The notes under the pieces were generated by a model. It did not search any database, had not been told where the DNA came from, and saw only the letters and a list, made by a program, of their open reading frames with translations. Position numbers and translations under genes: made by a program. From the NCBI GenBank assembly GCA_013076295.1, contig RQOL01000699.1, positions 6,510,104-6,574,103 on the forward strand: a stretch of DNA of 64,000 nucleotides, written 5' to 3'. The stretch's first letter is position 1; each line of letters opens with the position of its first letter. The DNA comes from Sanderia malayensis. Taxonomy: Eukaryota; Cnidaria; Scyphozoa; Semaeostomeae; Pelagiidae. Shown here one piece after another: positions 11,201 through 23,420 of the stretch.

Positions 11201-14200
11201 GAACATTCTACCACACCAGAAGGCGAATGACCGGCCTGACATCGTCACACGAGTATTTCAACAGAAACTACAAGAACTACTGGAAGATGTCCTTCACAAA
11301 CACATTCTCGGACACACTGTTGCACATGTATATGTCATCGAATTTCAGAAGAGAGGACTACCACATGCTCACATGATTCTGTTCCTCTCTGAGGCTGATA
11401 GACCACGAACACCTGAAGAGGTAACATCTATAGCAATAATTTATTATAGAGTAAAAGATAGATTTATTATACATTTATTATTGAGTATGAAATATTATCA
11501 GCAGTTGTATTGCTTAGTAAAAACACAATGCATTTTGATGTGTAGAGCTTACATGTGATATTTTTCCTCGAAACCTACAGGTAGATCGACTCATATCAGC
11601 TGAAATTCCGGACCCACAGGATGCAAGATATCACAAGTTAGTACTGAAGCACATGACACATGGACCATGCGGTGATATAAACCCCGGATGTGTTTGCATG
11701 GAGAATAACAAATGCAAGAAACGATTTCCGAAAGATCGCACTGCCGAAACACAAGTCAATGCGAATGGTTATCCCCTCTACAGACGACGCTGTCGTCACC
11801 CAGTCAATCTAGAAGATCGACTTCTAGATGATACATGGGTTGTGCCACATAATCGCCATCTTCTACTCAAGTATCAGTGTCACATTAATCTGGAAATATG
11901 TAGCACTGTGAAGTCCGTGAAATATATTTTCAAATATATTCATAAAGGACAAGACATGGCACATGTGGAAATTCTCGAAGGACAGCAGCAACAAGTACCT
12001 CAAGATATTGAGCACGATGAAGTACGCCAATACATCAACGCTCGGTATATTGGACCTCATGAAGCTGTTCATAGAATATTCCAATTTTCCATGCACGAGA
12101 AAAGTCACAGTATCAAACGTCTGCATGTTCATCTACCTGATCAGCAGACCGTATACTTTCAGGATAATGGTAGGGTCGAACAATTACAAAACATCAATGA
12201 AAAAACCACACTGACGTCTTGGTTTGAATTGAATGCACAAGACCCGGCTGCACGCCAATATCGCTATCACGAGATTCCTGAACACTATGTTTTCAACGAC
12301 CGCACCAAAACATGGAAAGCAAGACAGCGGAGAACAATGCCTGTTATAGGCAGAATATATCAAGTTCACCCACGACCATGTGAGCAAAGATTCGCACTGA
12401 GACTATTGCTTCTCCATAAACGAGGTGCCACGTCGGTTGAAGATCTTCGCACGATAGAAGGAAACCTATGCAATTCCTTCAAAGACGCTGCTTTAGCACT
12501 AGGTCTGTTGGAAGATGATGCTGAAATCATACGCTGTTTGGAGGAGGCAGTTATTTTTAACATGCCAATACAACTGAGACAGTTGTTTGCAACATTACTC
12601 CTTTTTCAAACCCCTTCTGATATCGCAGCACTCTTCAACATGTTCAAAGAAGCATTGAGTGAAGATTTTGTGCGACGTGATCAACTCAATCATCCAGATA
12701 TGGCCATAGCTTTTGAAGACCGACACATGTATCAATGTCTACATGACATTGACGAAAATTTGAAAGTACATGGTCAATCGATCACTAATTATGCAGACCT
12801 TCCTCAACTTCCAGCCGACTATGTCATTCCTGAACGAGGTACTAATGTCTTATTTTCAAATATGTACTGTATTAGTAAGAATATAATAATGTATCCTAAC
12901 ATTGTGCAGACAAGGGCATTTACGTATTTTTGCACATTGATTCTCCTACCTTTCTTTCCAATTTTATTAAAATATATATCACTTAGTATTACAGAGGAAG
13001 ATGGCATGGATGTTGGCAATGCCAGAGAGGAAGGAGAACGAATGCTGGCCGCATTGAACCCTGAACGGCGAGCCATATACACGGGAATAACTGATGCTAT
13101 CAACGCGCAATCCGAACAAAACTGTCACTTTGTTGACGGACCGGCTGGAACCGGGAAAACTTTCCTTTACAACACGTTGGTTCACAATCTGCAAGCTAAT
13201 GGACATAAAGTTCAGTGCATGGCGTGGTCAGGAATTGCTGCAACACTGCTAATCAATGGTAGAACTTCACATTCTACCTTTCAAATTCCTATACCACTTC
13301 AAGCTGAATCAACGTGTAATGTCAAGAGACAGAGCAGGAGAGCACAGGTATTGCGCGAAACTACTCTCTTCATATGGGATGAAGCTTCCATGATTCCCGC
13401 ACTTGCATTACAAGCAGTCGACCGACTGCTTAGAGACATTACACATGTCGACAGACCATTTGGTGGCAAGTTTATGCTACTTGGTGGTGACTTCAGACAA
13501 GTTCTACCTGTCGTCACGAAAGCAGGAAGGGAAAGGATTGTAGCAGAGACTCTAAAATCACACCAGATCATTGATCTATGGACAAAGTTTCAGCAGCATC
13601 GTTTACACACCAACATGAGAGCCGTTCAAGATGATTCATACCGTGAATTCTCAGAATGGCGTCTCAGACTTGGCAACAAGCAAGAAGCACACGATGCACT
13701 GGACAACGTAATTCTGCCACAACAGATATGCACTTCGTCTAAAGAAGACATGCTGAACTTCATTTTTCCCAGGCCGAACACACCAGATTCACACCTAATG
13801 ATGGATCCTGTAACAATGTCTGAACGCTGTTGTCTGACTCCAAAGAATGACTTATCACATCAAGTAAACGACTTAATTCTGGACAGACTTCAAACACCCG
13901 AAAGAACTTATTACAGCACTGACAGTGTTGTCACAGACGATCCAGATGAGGAAGAGGCCTACCCCATTGAATTTCTCAACCAACTCACTCCCAATGGAAT
14001 GCCGTTGCACAGACTTAAACTCAAGGTAGGAAGAGTACAATCTTTCATCCTATTAACATTAAATTATTATGTGCAAAGGTAGTGCACCACAAAAAAAGCC
14101 CTCATTAATCACAATAATATTCATTGCATTAGGTTGGTGCAACGATCATTCTTCTGCGGAATCTCAATCCAAAGAAAGGTCTTTGCAACGGAACAAGACT

Positions 14201-14552
14201 CATAGTTCGGCATCTGCGACGTCACATGATCACAGCAGAGATCATTACCAAGGAGCACAGAGGACAACGGGTCATGATTCCCAAGATCACAGTCTCCACT
14301 CAGGACACGGAAATGCCGTTCAAAATGAAACGCAGACAGTTTCCAGTCAGACTTGCATACTGCTTGACAATCAACAAGGCACAGGGGCAATCCCTGAGGT
14401 ATGTTGGTTTGTACTTACCTGAGCCTGTGTTCACACATGGTCAGTTATATGTGGCCATGTCAAGAGCAACATCATTTAACGGGCTCAAAGTATTCCTCCC
14501 AGAGGAAACACACAGGAAAACAAAGAACATTGTTTTCCAAGAAGTCCTGTAA
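8264..14552 (+). CDS. Helitron Rep-helicase, copy A (one stop codon)
   Basis: Replication initiator and helicase of a Helitron; it nicks, unwinds and joins single-stranded transposon DNA. Eight exons by GT-AG signals: 8264-8608, 8745-8867, 9149-9271, 9442-9964, 10237-11420, 11581-12838, 12995-14025 and 14133-14552, or 5,007 nt. The N-terminus is basic (MPKKARKN), then Gln/Pro-rich. A Cys finger (CIHCEAKYF, then NKCC) lies in exon 4. The Helitron N-like region is in exon 5. The HUH motif, LPHAHM, has its HAH codons at 11364-11372. The tyrosine motif KYIFKYIHKG lies near 11920, with Tyr codons at 11923 and 11935. The PIF1 helicase has GPAGTGKT at 13138-13161, then WDEASM, a GGDFRQ motif, and KAQGQSL and YVAMSRA in exon 8. 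The start has a TATA box 44 bases upstream and is conserved in copy C. The only break is TAA at 8802-8804 in exon 2, where the other copies have CAA. Exons 2 and 3 are each 123 nt in phase 0, so skipping exon 2 would restore an open frame. Confidence 0.88.
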
Positions 14553-15785
14553 AGGCTTCATCCTAGAGCGACCATCTGCACAGTTGCTCTACAGAGGGCT
14601 GCCTACCAAAACGCACATACACACATTCAAGGGTACGGGTATTGTGTGTCAACGCAGATCACGTCGCACATAAGTGTGATGTACAGCCGTTACTGGCACC
14701 TTTCTAGAATGCACTCATTCTAGATAACACTGATCTGCGGAGACCAACTGGACATTACACCCTCCACATGTCCAGGGGTGACTGCACCACACACAGCAGT
14801 CGGCACAGTCCTGAATCCTGCGTAGCGCCCGATTATTAAGAGTTATGCGTTGCCATTTTCTCCGATATTGCCTATGGGAAAGTGGATTTCCTTACTCTGT
14901 GAAAACTGCAAGTTGTCCCTTAAGGATATTTACTTTTTGCAAAACACTATCAATAACATCCCCCCTCTCCTTTTAATACATGAAAACTTGATCTAAAATC
15001 TATAGTTGCCCCTTTAGTGTTTACTATTATATACTTCCCAATTTCAATTGCACTTTTCACCAACAAGGAAAACTCGAACAAAGGTTACTCCTTGACGCTG
15101 GTGTCCGAGCTTTTAACTAATGTAACCGGCAATCTTATTCTTTTTTTTGCTATGTACAAACGTTATCCTCAAAACAAAAGACCGCGGTTATTGAAAGAAT
15201 ACATTTACGCTGTGGCACAGATGTATGCTTGCTGAGAGTGAAGTGCTATTGAAGAATCCAAATTGAGGTACTGTCACTTTGGCTAAACACGTCGCTTAAC
15301 CAATCAATTTTGCAACCTGAACTACGGATTGTATGGATAAATTTTTATGGATATTGACAATTCACCAATTTTAATAGTAGACTTTATCATCACTCAACCT
15401 TTCGCATTCGTACTTCGCATACAATACAAATGTCTATCCACGTCCTTTCAAATCAAAACATCTTTTTTGTTCTGTATCGAATATCTTACTAATAAGGTTT
15501 TTAAATTTGCGATTTACGTCTCAATAGTAGATTGCCAGCAGTGTAATTTTATCTATCGTTACAGTTTCGATATTCATATATTTGTGTATTTGACCCATAT
15601 AATTTTATTCAATTATATCATAACAAAATTTATTGCCTTCGTTTTTAATTAGATGCATTGCTGCTAATGTCATTGAAACGAGGCGAGACTTCTGTCTCAC
15701 ATTTCAAACGCCTTTGTGCTGTCTATGTATGATTTTCATCTATGTTATGTCTCATCATCGCACTATTGTTGCCTGTTGGGTTTAG

Positions 15786-15900
15786 GTTTTTGTCTCCCAA
15801 GCATGGCATCGAGTTCGATTTTGTTGCTGAACTCAATGAAATTATACCTCATAAAGCCTTCCTGGATCAAAGGAAACAACTACCTTGCTGTTCACCAGAG
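15786..15900 (+). CDS. Putative conserved exon, unknown protein
   Basis: It lies between TTTAG and GTAAAT. In one frame it reads DFVAELNEIIPHKAFL then QRKQLPCCSP. The same stretch in element 3 (about 37399-37513) keeps the frame and the donor (GTAAGT) with only a few substitutions. A second frame over the same bases is also open in both copies (MASS, then ILLLNSMKLYLIKPSW), so the reading frame is not certain. I do not recognise the domain. Confidence 0.35.
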
Positions 15901-16525
15901 GTAAATAAGGTTCATTTTGATTTTGGGCAATCAAACAATGGATATTTAGATATAAGCGAATTTCATATACTGAAATGAGAGAAAATAAAGCTCATGTATA
16001 CCCTTATTGACTTAAAGGAGACAACTAGGCTGCTATGAATCAGAGGTCAACAATGTATATTTTCATTTTCATCCCTTTTAATTTGATATGTTGAATGGAA
16101 ATTGCTTAGCTTAGGCCATTTCTACTTTACTCACGGTTTACATATACTTTGTTAGCCCAGAATACTAAAAATTTTCCAATGTTTTTCTCACTACTTTGTT
16201 TTCAGAAGAAGTGTGCATTGCTCTACCAATATCTTCCTGGGGTTTTTATTTCCGTGAATATAGTTCCTGACCAATTTATTGACTTTCTGGCTGCCTTCTT
16301 TGTTTTACAAGGAAAGCTCATTGATATCCCCACATGAACCTGCTTTCAACTTTGTGTTTATTGAAGATGTTTAATTGTTGTGATATACATGAAGGAAACC
16401 AGTGAAAGTCAAGTTCAAACCCTGGGAAAAATCCACACTTTATTGGCTTACCACCTTCCTCATTGCACATGCATTGCATATCTCTTTCGTCTACCACACT
16501 CATTAATTTTCTATTTTTTGTACAG

Positions 16526-16600
16526 ATTCATTTAGTTAAAGGCAATGGAAAATTCAATCTATGGTTCAAAATGTTCTCTTCAAATTATTTCCCAAGTCAT
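16526..16600 (+). CDS. Putative 75-nt exon, unknown protein
   Basis: It begins after TTTTGTACAG and ends before GTATAA, and it reads IHLVKGNGKFN then WFK. The element 3 copy at 38137-38211 has the same length, the same splice signals and four amino-acid changes. It may belong with the exon near 15786, but the connecting exons are not clear. A later patch near 16840 (SVPGTDGNDF) is also shared, but element 1 has a stop there in the expected frame. Confidence 0.35.
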
Positions 16601-17618
16601 GTATAATATTCAAGGTATGGGGCTCTCTGTTCCAGATCAATAGATAAATCAATTAATGCACCCTAATTGAAAAGCAGACTGAGTAAATAAAGGCTGAATA
16701 CTATTTCTACATTGACTATCACTAAATGTTTTCTTATTGAATCACTTACAGTATTCTAATCCTGTACGTACTTAATTCTTCCTCATTGTCACTTAATGAT
16801 GTTCCTTATCAGGTAGATGTGTTGTTGTAAACTCAGTGTGCCAGGCACAGATGGCAATGATTTCACAACCATTACAACACAACATTTTCAAATTTATTGG
16901 CAAGCATACATTGTATCAATCACTGATAGAATCCTCCATTACACTGGACAAAACAAGCTAAGATGGCTTTTACCACACAAGCAAACATTATTAATGCATT
17001 TTAATAATCTATATGTGCATAAATATCTCTTTGTTATCTTACTTGAATATTTAAAGTCTTGCATGATAAATTATGATAGTTTCCCATTGTAGATATCTTC
17101 TCAACCAGAACCTCATAGTGTATGGTATCTCCTCATTCATTCACTGTGGGAAAGTGCCTGACAAAGTATTTCTGTTTTTTTAGTCGGCGACATTCTCATG
17201 GTATATATCACTGACACTTGCTTCCATTTATGTTTTATGAAGCTTTTTCATCTGTTGACCTCTTATCTCTTCACATAGCAAAACGATGAATTTGAATGTT
17301 TTTCTTGAATCTGTACCAATTATGTCCACCAAATGCCAACTTAAAATTAAACAACTTTTAGAACTACAAAGAGGTCAAAGAGATCTCAAAATAACGAACT
17401 TAAACAATTAGGCCCTCAGCAGCTAGGTTCCTTATAAAAAGAAGCGTGTATTCTCATCGCAATTGTAATTCTAATAGTTATCGCATAATTCCAAGTTTTG
17501 TTGCTCTTGAAAACTACAATCACAATACGATCAATGCAACACCACGTAATGTCCTGGAGCTAATACTATTATCATCAGATATTCACGGGAATTTCGGCGT
17601 CCTAGCAACAACAATAGC

Positions 17619-17630
17619 GGCGCGAAATTT
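17619..17630 (+). promoter_or_regulatory. E2F-like site upstream of lysine-rich gene, element 1
   Basis: GGCGCGAAATTT lies about 0.5 kb before the ATG of the small lysine-rich gene. It is identical in element 3 at 39505-39516. A GTAAGT follows about 80 bases later, so this could be the start of a spliced 5' leader. Confidence 0.3.
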
Positions 17631-18144
17631 AAAATTTGTCTTGCGTCATAGAGGACTTAGCGTGCGTAAAAATTTTTTTCAACTCACCACGAGAAAAACA
17701 GCAATTTACGTAAGTACATGTATTTTTAATGTTGCTTTTACTTTCACATGAAAATACAGGCTATTTATAACTAAACAGCTTTAAAAAAGCTGAAAGTGCT
17801 ATATTTTATGTCACAATTGCCATTGCAGTGGATACTATCACAATAACAATTTTATCCTTAACAGGTTCACTTGAAATAGATAGATAATTTTGCGAATACT
17901 GCTGCCGTAAGTTCATGTATTCAGTTTTGCATTATCTGCCTGCCTTTAGTCTTTCCTCTTCATTCTAAGAAAGATAATTATTATTCATTATCTGCAGAAA
18001 ATAAAACTGTGTCATATTAATACATTAAAAATATATATTATTGTAACATCAACAGAACTGTAGAGGCAAAATCAAACAACTGATAGCCTATTAACTCACC
18101 TTTCATTGAATGACAATGACAATATGTTTATATATAGTGTAAAC

Positions 18145-18943
18145 ATGGAGACTGAAAATGAACGTTGCCATGAACGAGACTAAGCACAGTTGAGCCTGAA
18201 CTTGAAGTTCAGCTGAAGTGAGCCTGAAGTTGCAACTGTGCAAAGGAACCCACAGTGGTTTATTGTGGAGAAGAAACTAAGGTAACATTGAAAAATACTT
18301 TCATCCATATATTGATAAATCTATATCAATGTCATGCATATATTATCAAACTGCTTTACAAGGAAACACAATTGTATCCTATGCAGTCACTGTTTTTAAT
18401 ATATTGTTCTCATATTAATCCTAGCTAATCGACTTTAGTGATATTGGCGTCACTAAAAAGGCAATGTGCCTTCAAATTCAATGCATTAAAGAGGCACCAA
18501 ATTTCACTTTGTAGCACCGAAGGCAGGCACTTGACAAGGAAGAAATCGTAAGTTGCAATGCAAAATTCCCATCTCATCTGTGAAACATACCAATAAAAAT
18601 ATAATATACAATAATTAATGGAAGCTTCATCCCATAAAGAGATAATATAATATATTAAATATAAAAAGATAAAAAAAAAAAATAAACAAAGATAAATAGC
18701 GTAATTGCAATGCAAAATTTCCATCTCATCTGTGTGTATAACATATTGCTTACTTTAAATCCTTCTGTAACAATTGTTTTCTCTACAGGAAATCTGAAGA
18801 AATAAAATAAAAATTAACAAAAAAAACATTCAAAAAAAAAAACACAAAAAAAAAAAAGAAAAAAAGTGGAGCACACCAGGTGCATGTGGGCAGAAGTGCC
18901 CACAACAGAAATTTTATCTTGGTAGGGGCAGGAGGACATTAAA
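18145..18943 (+). pseudogene. Lysine-rich small protein gene, first copy in element 1 (broken)
   Basis: It has the same three-exon layout as the better copies at 20607-21259 and 39987-40821: exons at about 18145-18281, 18425-18547 and 18789-18943. It begins METENERCHERD and then stops at once. Exon 2 has an indel and a TAG. The third exon still carries a poly-lysine tract and the tail TPGACGQKC, but out of frame after A-tract length changes. The function is unknown; see the entry at 20607. Confidence 0.45.
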
Positions 18944-19267
18944 AATAGTTGTATAATGTTATGTTTCTTTTGTTGGTTTGTTTCTTTTTTGTTTTTTCTG
19001 TTATTTGTTTGTTTTACATTTTTACATGTCATTATAAATTCTAAAACAATATTATATATAATAATAATAAATTGGAAAATTATAACAAGACTATTACCTT
19101 TCAAAAACCATGCATTTGCCAACAAATATTATCACCAACAGTACCTTTAAACATTTCAATCTGTGACACAACCCTAAAAATTTGCAAGAAATGTATTTCA
19201 AAAACCCGTCTTTATAAATGAACTAGATGGCCTTTGGGATGCATAATGATCTCCTATAATTCAATAC

Positions 19268-19459
19268 TTACCTGAAAACAGTCAAAAATGCCTCATTAAC
19301 ATGGCGCCACACAAGTATGCACCTACCTAAAATCAAGAATAGTACATGTAATAAAACGTAAAAAGAACACAATCTTATATCATCTTCCAATACAACAATG
19401 TATCTATCTCTAGCATCCGTTTTTCTTACATGTGGCCTATTCTCAAGGGATTTTGTCAA
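19268..19459 (-). CDS. Putative minus-strand conserved exon, element 1
   Basis: It reads KSLENRPHVRKTDARD, then DDIRLCSFYVLLHVLF. The homologous stretch of element 3 (41112-41471, minus) reads SLENRPHLRKTND, then ENEIRFCATYVLLHVLF. Minus-strand splice donors (CAG then GTAAGT) flank it on both sides in element 3. I do not recognise the protein. It could be an accessory or captured gene, or chance. Confidence 0.3.
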   Translation of the reverse strand: MTKSLENRPHVRKTDARDRYIVVLEDDIRLCSFYVLLHVLFLILGRCILVWRHVNEAFLTVFR

Positions 19460-20375
19460 ATACTATATTTCCTAAAGTCTTATACGCTGGAAAATGAATC
19501 AAAACCTTCACAGAAAACGCTACAGATTTATTTTAAAGATGTACTTGAAAGATCGCAATGATATGATACGATCTGGAAAACCAACTTACCATTGCCAGTG
19601 ACCCACTCATGAACAAAAGACGAAAGGAAGGACGCACTGCCAGCATGTTCTTTGTTCAGCCCAATCCACTCATCAGAAAATTACGTCAAACAGATGCATA
19701 ACAATAAAATTTGTTGTATGATTTTGATTTATGCTGTCTTTCGTCAACGTAGCAATTTTTCATATTGGTGGTTGTGCCTGTCCAATATTCGTTTCCAAAA
19801 TCTTGGATCGCAACCGGAACTTGATGCTAAAATAAGCAAAATAAGCTGACAACACATTCATTTTGCCGTAGCTGAGGAGTAAGTAGAGTTTACTTTTAGT
19901 TTCACCCCATTCAAGTTGACATTTAAACTACAAATTTCTTAGGCCAATTGTATAATCGGTTTTGTCTGTCTGTAACTATAATGTCATACTATAAAGTCAT
20001 GTCATACTGATCAATATTAATTTCTTTATTTCTTTTCATATTGACATACATTAAATCAACATCAAGGGAAAATTAAACTCGACAGATTCTCTCTTTATTT
20101 AACATTATTTTTGAACTTAAGATGTCATGGTCTCTGTAACCTCTATTTTGAGGCAGGTTCATAAGTTTCCCCACCTTCCTATTGTATCCTATTGTTACCA
20201 AGTGCTGATTGCTATCCTATAATAACAACGCCTGTAAACAGCACATGCTGTAAGGCAACATTTTTCAAATTCCTCATTTATATTTATTCATCCACACTAA
20301 ATGGACCCTCTTAATCATGTGAAAGAGAGGAAACTATTGTTGCTCAAGTCACACTTAATTTTTGCTATGAGGACT

Positions 20376-20475
20376 NNNNNNNNNNNNNNNNNNNNNNNNN
20401 NNNNNNNNNNNNNNNNNNNNNNNNNNNNNNNNNNNNNNNNNNNNNNNNNNNNNNNNNNNNNNNNNNNNNNNNNNN
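20376..20475. other. Assembly gap (100 N)
   Basis: Exactly 100 N, the usual placeholder for a gap of unknown size. The sequence after the gap repeats, with divergence, what lies at about 17990-20160. The gap therefore falls inside a duplicated part of element 1. Confidence 0.95.
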
Positions 20476-20606
20476 ATTGATTATCTGCAGAAAAAAAACT
20501 GTGTTATATTAATATATTAAAAGTGTAGGTGTACAGGCAAATTCAAACAACTGATAGCCTTAAGTCCCCTTCATTGACTGACAATATATTTATATATAGT
20601 GCAAAA

Positions 20607-21259
20607 ATGGATACAGACCACGAAGTTCCCACGAATGATGAAACTGCAACAGTTGTGGGATGAAGTTGTCGATGAAGTTGCGGACACTGTGCAAAAGGAT
20701 CATACAATGATTCACTGTGGCAAGGAAGTGGAGGTAACATTACAAAATACTTCCATCCCTATATTGATAAACTTAATAAATGTTGTGAACACCAACGTTA
20801 TCCAACTGCCTTACAAGGGAACACAATTGTATCCTACCTTTTAACAATATCAAGTCACTCTTCTAAATTCATCATGCCCTATTTGTCGTAGCTTTTCAAA
20901 TTCAAAGATATCTCTTCACTGAAAAGAGAGTGTGCAAATAAATTCATTGCAATCAAAAAAGAAACAAAATTCAATTTTGTGAGCCTCCAGGGAAGGCACC
21001 TCACTAAGAATGAAATAGAGTAAGTTGCAATGCTAAATACCTATCTCATTCTTGCGTAAAACATGTTGCTCACTTTCAACTCTTTTTCAAACAATGTATT
21101 CTTTCCTACAGGACATGTGAGGAAATAAAAATTAAAATTCTTGATAAAAAAAGAATAAAAAAGGATAAAAAAGAAAATAAAAAAGCAAACAAAAAAAGAT
21201 CGCAGGCAACACCCGATGCATGTGGGCACATGTGCCCACAGAAGAAATCATATCTTTAG
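20607..21259 (+). pseudogene. Lysine-rich small protein gene, second copy in element 1
   Basis: Three exons: 20607-20733, 20892-21019 and 21112-21259. Exon 1 starts MDTDHEVPTNDE, but an indel puts its end out of frame; downstream the frame reads DTVQKDHTMIHCGKEVE. Exon 2 (128 nt, the same length as in element 3) reads ISSLKRECANKF, then GRHLTKNEI. Exon 3 is fully open, very lysine-rich (ILDKKRIKKDKKENKK) and ends TPDACGHMCPQKKSYL then TAG. The charge suggests nucleic-acid binding or a nuclear protein, and the two-Cys tail may bind a metal or form a disulphide. No known family is recognised. It is not one of the accessory genes usually named for Helitrons (RPA, OTU protease, endonuclease). Confidence 0.45.
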
Positions 21260-22520
21260 TTAGGGGAATTGACAAATGATTGTACCTGCTACTGTTTAAT
21301 GTTTCTCTTTTGTTGCTTTTCTTTTCATGTTTGTAAATTTTCTTAAATAGTTAAAATGTGTAGTTCACTAGAAATTATTAAATAATAATTTATAATAATA
21401 TTAATAATAAGAAAATGATAACAGACTCTCACCTTTGAAAAACCATGCACTTTGCCAAAAATATTTATCACCAAAAATACCTTTAAACTCTTCTTACACG
21501 CGATTTGACACAAGCCCTACAAATTTGCAGGAAATGTATCTCAAAAACACGTCTTTATAAATGAACTGGCCTTTCGGATGCGTAGATGGCCTTTCGGATG
21601 CGTAATGATCTCCTATAATTCAATACATACCTGAAGAACAGTCAAAAATTGCCTCCATTGAAATCGCACCACACAAATCCCATATGAACAGAGTAGCACA
21701 GACAGTACCCAAAATGGACGAATAGAACATGTAATAGAACCTAAAAAGAACAGAATCTTATATCATTTCCAGTACAGACAATGTATCTTATCTCTAACAT
21801 CCGTTTTTCTTAAATGTGGCCTATTCTCAAGGGATTTCGTCAAATACTATATTTCCTAAACTCTTATACGCTACCAAAATGAATGAAAGCCTTGACAAAA
21901 ATGCTACAGATTTATTTTAAAGATGTATCTTGAAAGATCGCAATGATATAATACGATCTGGAAAACTTACTTACCATCGCCAGTGACCCAGTCAGAGAAA
22001 GAAAAGATGAAAGGAAGGACGCACTGGCAGCATGTTCTTTGTTCACTTGAGTTCTCTTGGGTCACGTTCATTATTAGCCAATCCACTTCAATCAGATCAT
22101 TACGTTAAACGAGGCTGCATAACAACATGATTTTTTGTATGATTTTGATTTATCTTATTTTTTGTCAACGTAGCAATTTTTCACGCTGGTGGTTGTGCTG
22201 TCCAATAATCGTTTGCCAAATCTTGGATCGCAACGGAACTTGATGCTGAAATAAGAGAAAGTAAACCTGACAGAAACATTCATTTTTCCCCAGCTCAGGG
22301 GTAAGTAGAGTTTATTTTTAGTTTCACCCCATTCAAGTTCCCATATAATTGCTTAGGCCAATTGTATTTCACTCATTGTTAACATACCTATAGTTTTCTT
22401 GACGCCAAAATTGACAACTCCGCTTATATTTCATGGCTTTTTATATTTAATGTTTTGGGAAAGAATGTTTAATGCTGTACCCACATGTTCCAGTGGCTTT
22501 AATTTGGTTATAATATTTTT
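21260..22520. other. Accessory spacer of element 1, duplicate of 18950-20160
   Basis: It contains a degraded copy of the minus-strand conserved exon (about 21660-21845, SLENRPHLRKTDVRD then a frameshift) and a TTACCATCGCCAGTGACCCA stretch that looks like a minus-strand splice donor. No other gene is seen. Confidence 0.4.
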
Positions 22521-22685
22521 GTTCACGATTCTCTTCAATTTGTGGCTGCCTTCCTTGCCAAGCCTAATACTCCTATGAAACTCCTTTCACCATGCAATTC
22601 CCATCCCATTGATGATGATTATGAAGTACTTTTGCATTGGTTATCCACGGTGTCCGATGCTTATCCTTATGTTCTATATGATTGA
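22521..22685 (+). CDS. Putative terminal exon of unknown gene, element 1
   Basis: The frame reads HDSLQFVAAFLAKPNTPMKL, then SHPIDDDYEVLLHWLST, and ends YVLYD then TGA. Compared with element 3 (42054-42239) it lacks 12 bases, exactly four codons, and the frame is otherwise kept, which favours coding. AATAAA follows at 22739-22744. It may be the last exon of the lysine-rich gene or of a separate gene. Confidence 0.4.
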   Translation, partial: VHDSLQFVAAFLAKPNTPMKLLSPCNSHPIDDDYEVLLHWLSTVSDAYPYVLYD

Positions 22686-22738
22686 AACTAATGTAAAACC
22701 AATCCCAGCCGTGGAAATCTTTATACTTGATTTAATTT

Positions 22739-22744
22739 AATAAA
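22739..22744 (+). terminator. Polyadenylation signal, element 1
   Basis: AATAAA lies 54 bases after the stop of the putative terminal exon. The equivalent in element 3 is at 42287-42292. Confidence 0.4.
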
Positions 22745-23276
22745 GCTTTTTCGTGGCAATTGCATTACATGATCTGTTTTGTCTGTAATGTCATACTGTA
22801 ATGTCATGTCATACTGATCAATATTCATTTCTTTATTTCTTTTCATATTGACATACATTAAATCAACATCAAAGGAAAATTAAACTCCACAGATTCTCCA
22901 CATCCAAATCCAATAATTTTTTACCCTTGATAGTAATATACCAACATGTTAAGTGGAATATAGTTTGTCTCTTTCACTTTGTAGATCTACTCATTTACAT
23001 CAATATACAAATGCAAGTATTGGAGGCTTCATACCTATGCTTTATCAAAAATCAATGCATCAGTGTCATCTCATCATGGAAACAACCATACCTCTGTAAG
23101 TGAACATTAATTTAAATTCTGGATGCTCATCACAGATCATCCTTTACTGTTTATATTAGCTTGACAAAGGACCACAGCCAAGTGTCAATGCATGCACTCA
23201 ACTAATAGCAGACTAATTGTTGTTGTCCCTAAACAAACAAACTTTGATCTTGCATCTTATCTACTGTACCATCAGT

Positions 23277-23320
23277 ACGAGGCTTACTGATGAAACGAGG
23301 ATTTTGAAATGAAAACGAGG
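23277..23320 (+). promoter_or_regulatory. 3'-end iteron-like ACGAGG repeats, element 1
   Basis: ACGAGG occurs at 23277, 23295 and 23315, about 205-245 bases before the CTAG end. The same triplet set is present in elements 3, 4 and 5. Confidence 0.5.
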
Positions 23321-23420
23321 CTGATCTAAAACTAATTTCCATGCATGTTAAACACTACAATCGTGACAATAGATAGACAGGGAGCGAGGGCGAGCCAAAC
23401 CACTGTACGTGGGGTGGAAA

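Larger units (their letters stand above)
14553..18140 (+). other. Accessory region of element 1 between Rep gene and lysine-rich gene
   Basis: About 3.6 kb is shared with element 3 (36182-39980). It contains two exon-like blocks with matching splice sites in both copies, listed separately, plus two open frames that keep their length in both copies (15017-15235, 72 codons; 17446-17751, 101 codons). The two copies are very similar overall, so equal frame length alone is weak evidence for coding. An E2F-like GGCGCGAAATTT lies at 17619. Confidence 0.5.

Noticed and set aside
11421..11580. Read-through of the Rep frame into the intron after GAAGAG
   Set aside because: GT-AG signals are conserved in all three copies, and joining gives the usual Helitron text VDRLISAEIPDPQD.
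13299..13571. Minus-strand frames across the helicase exons (also 12819-13206, 14121-14390, 34934-35134, 54564-54836)
   Set aside because: They are shadows of the Rep-helicase gene, whose + strand motifs are clear.
15017..15235. 72-codon frame kept in elements 1 and 3
   Set aside because: The DNA is very similar between the two copies overall and copy C has a frameshift at the same place, so equal length is not good evidence of coding.
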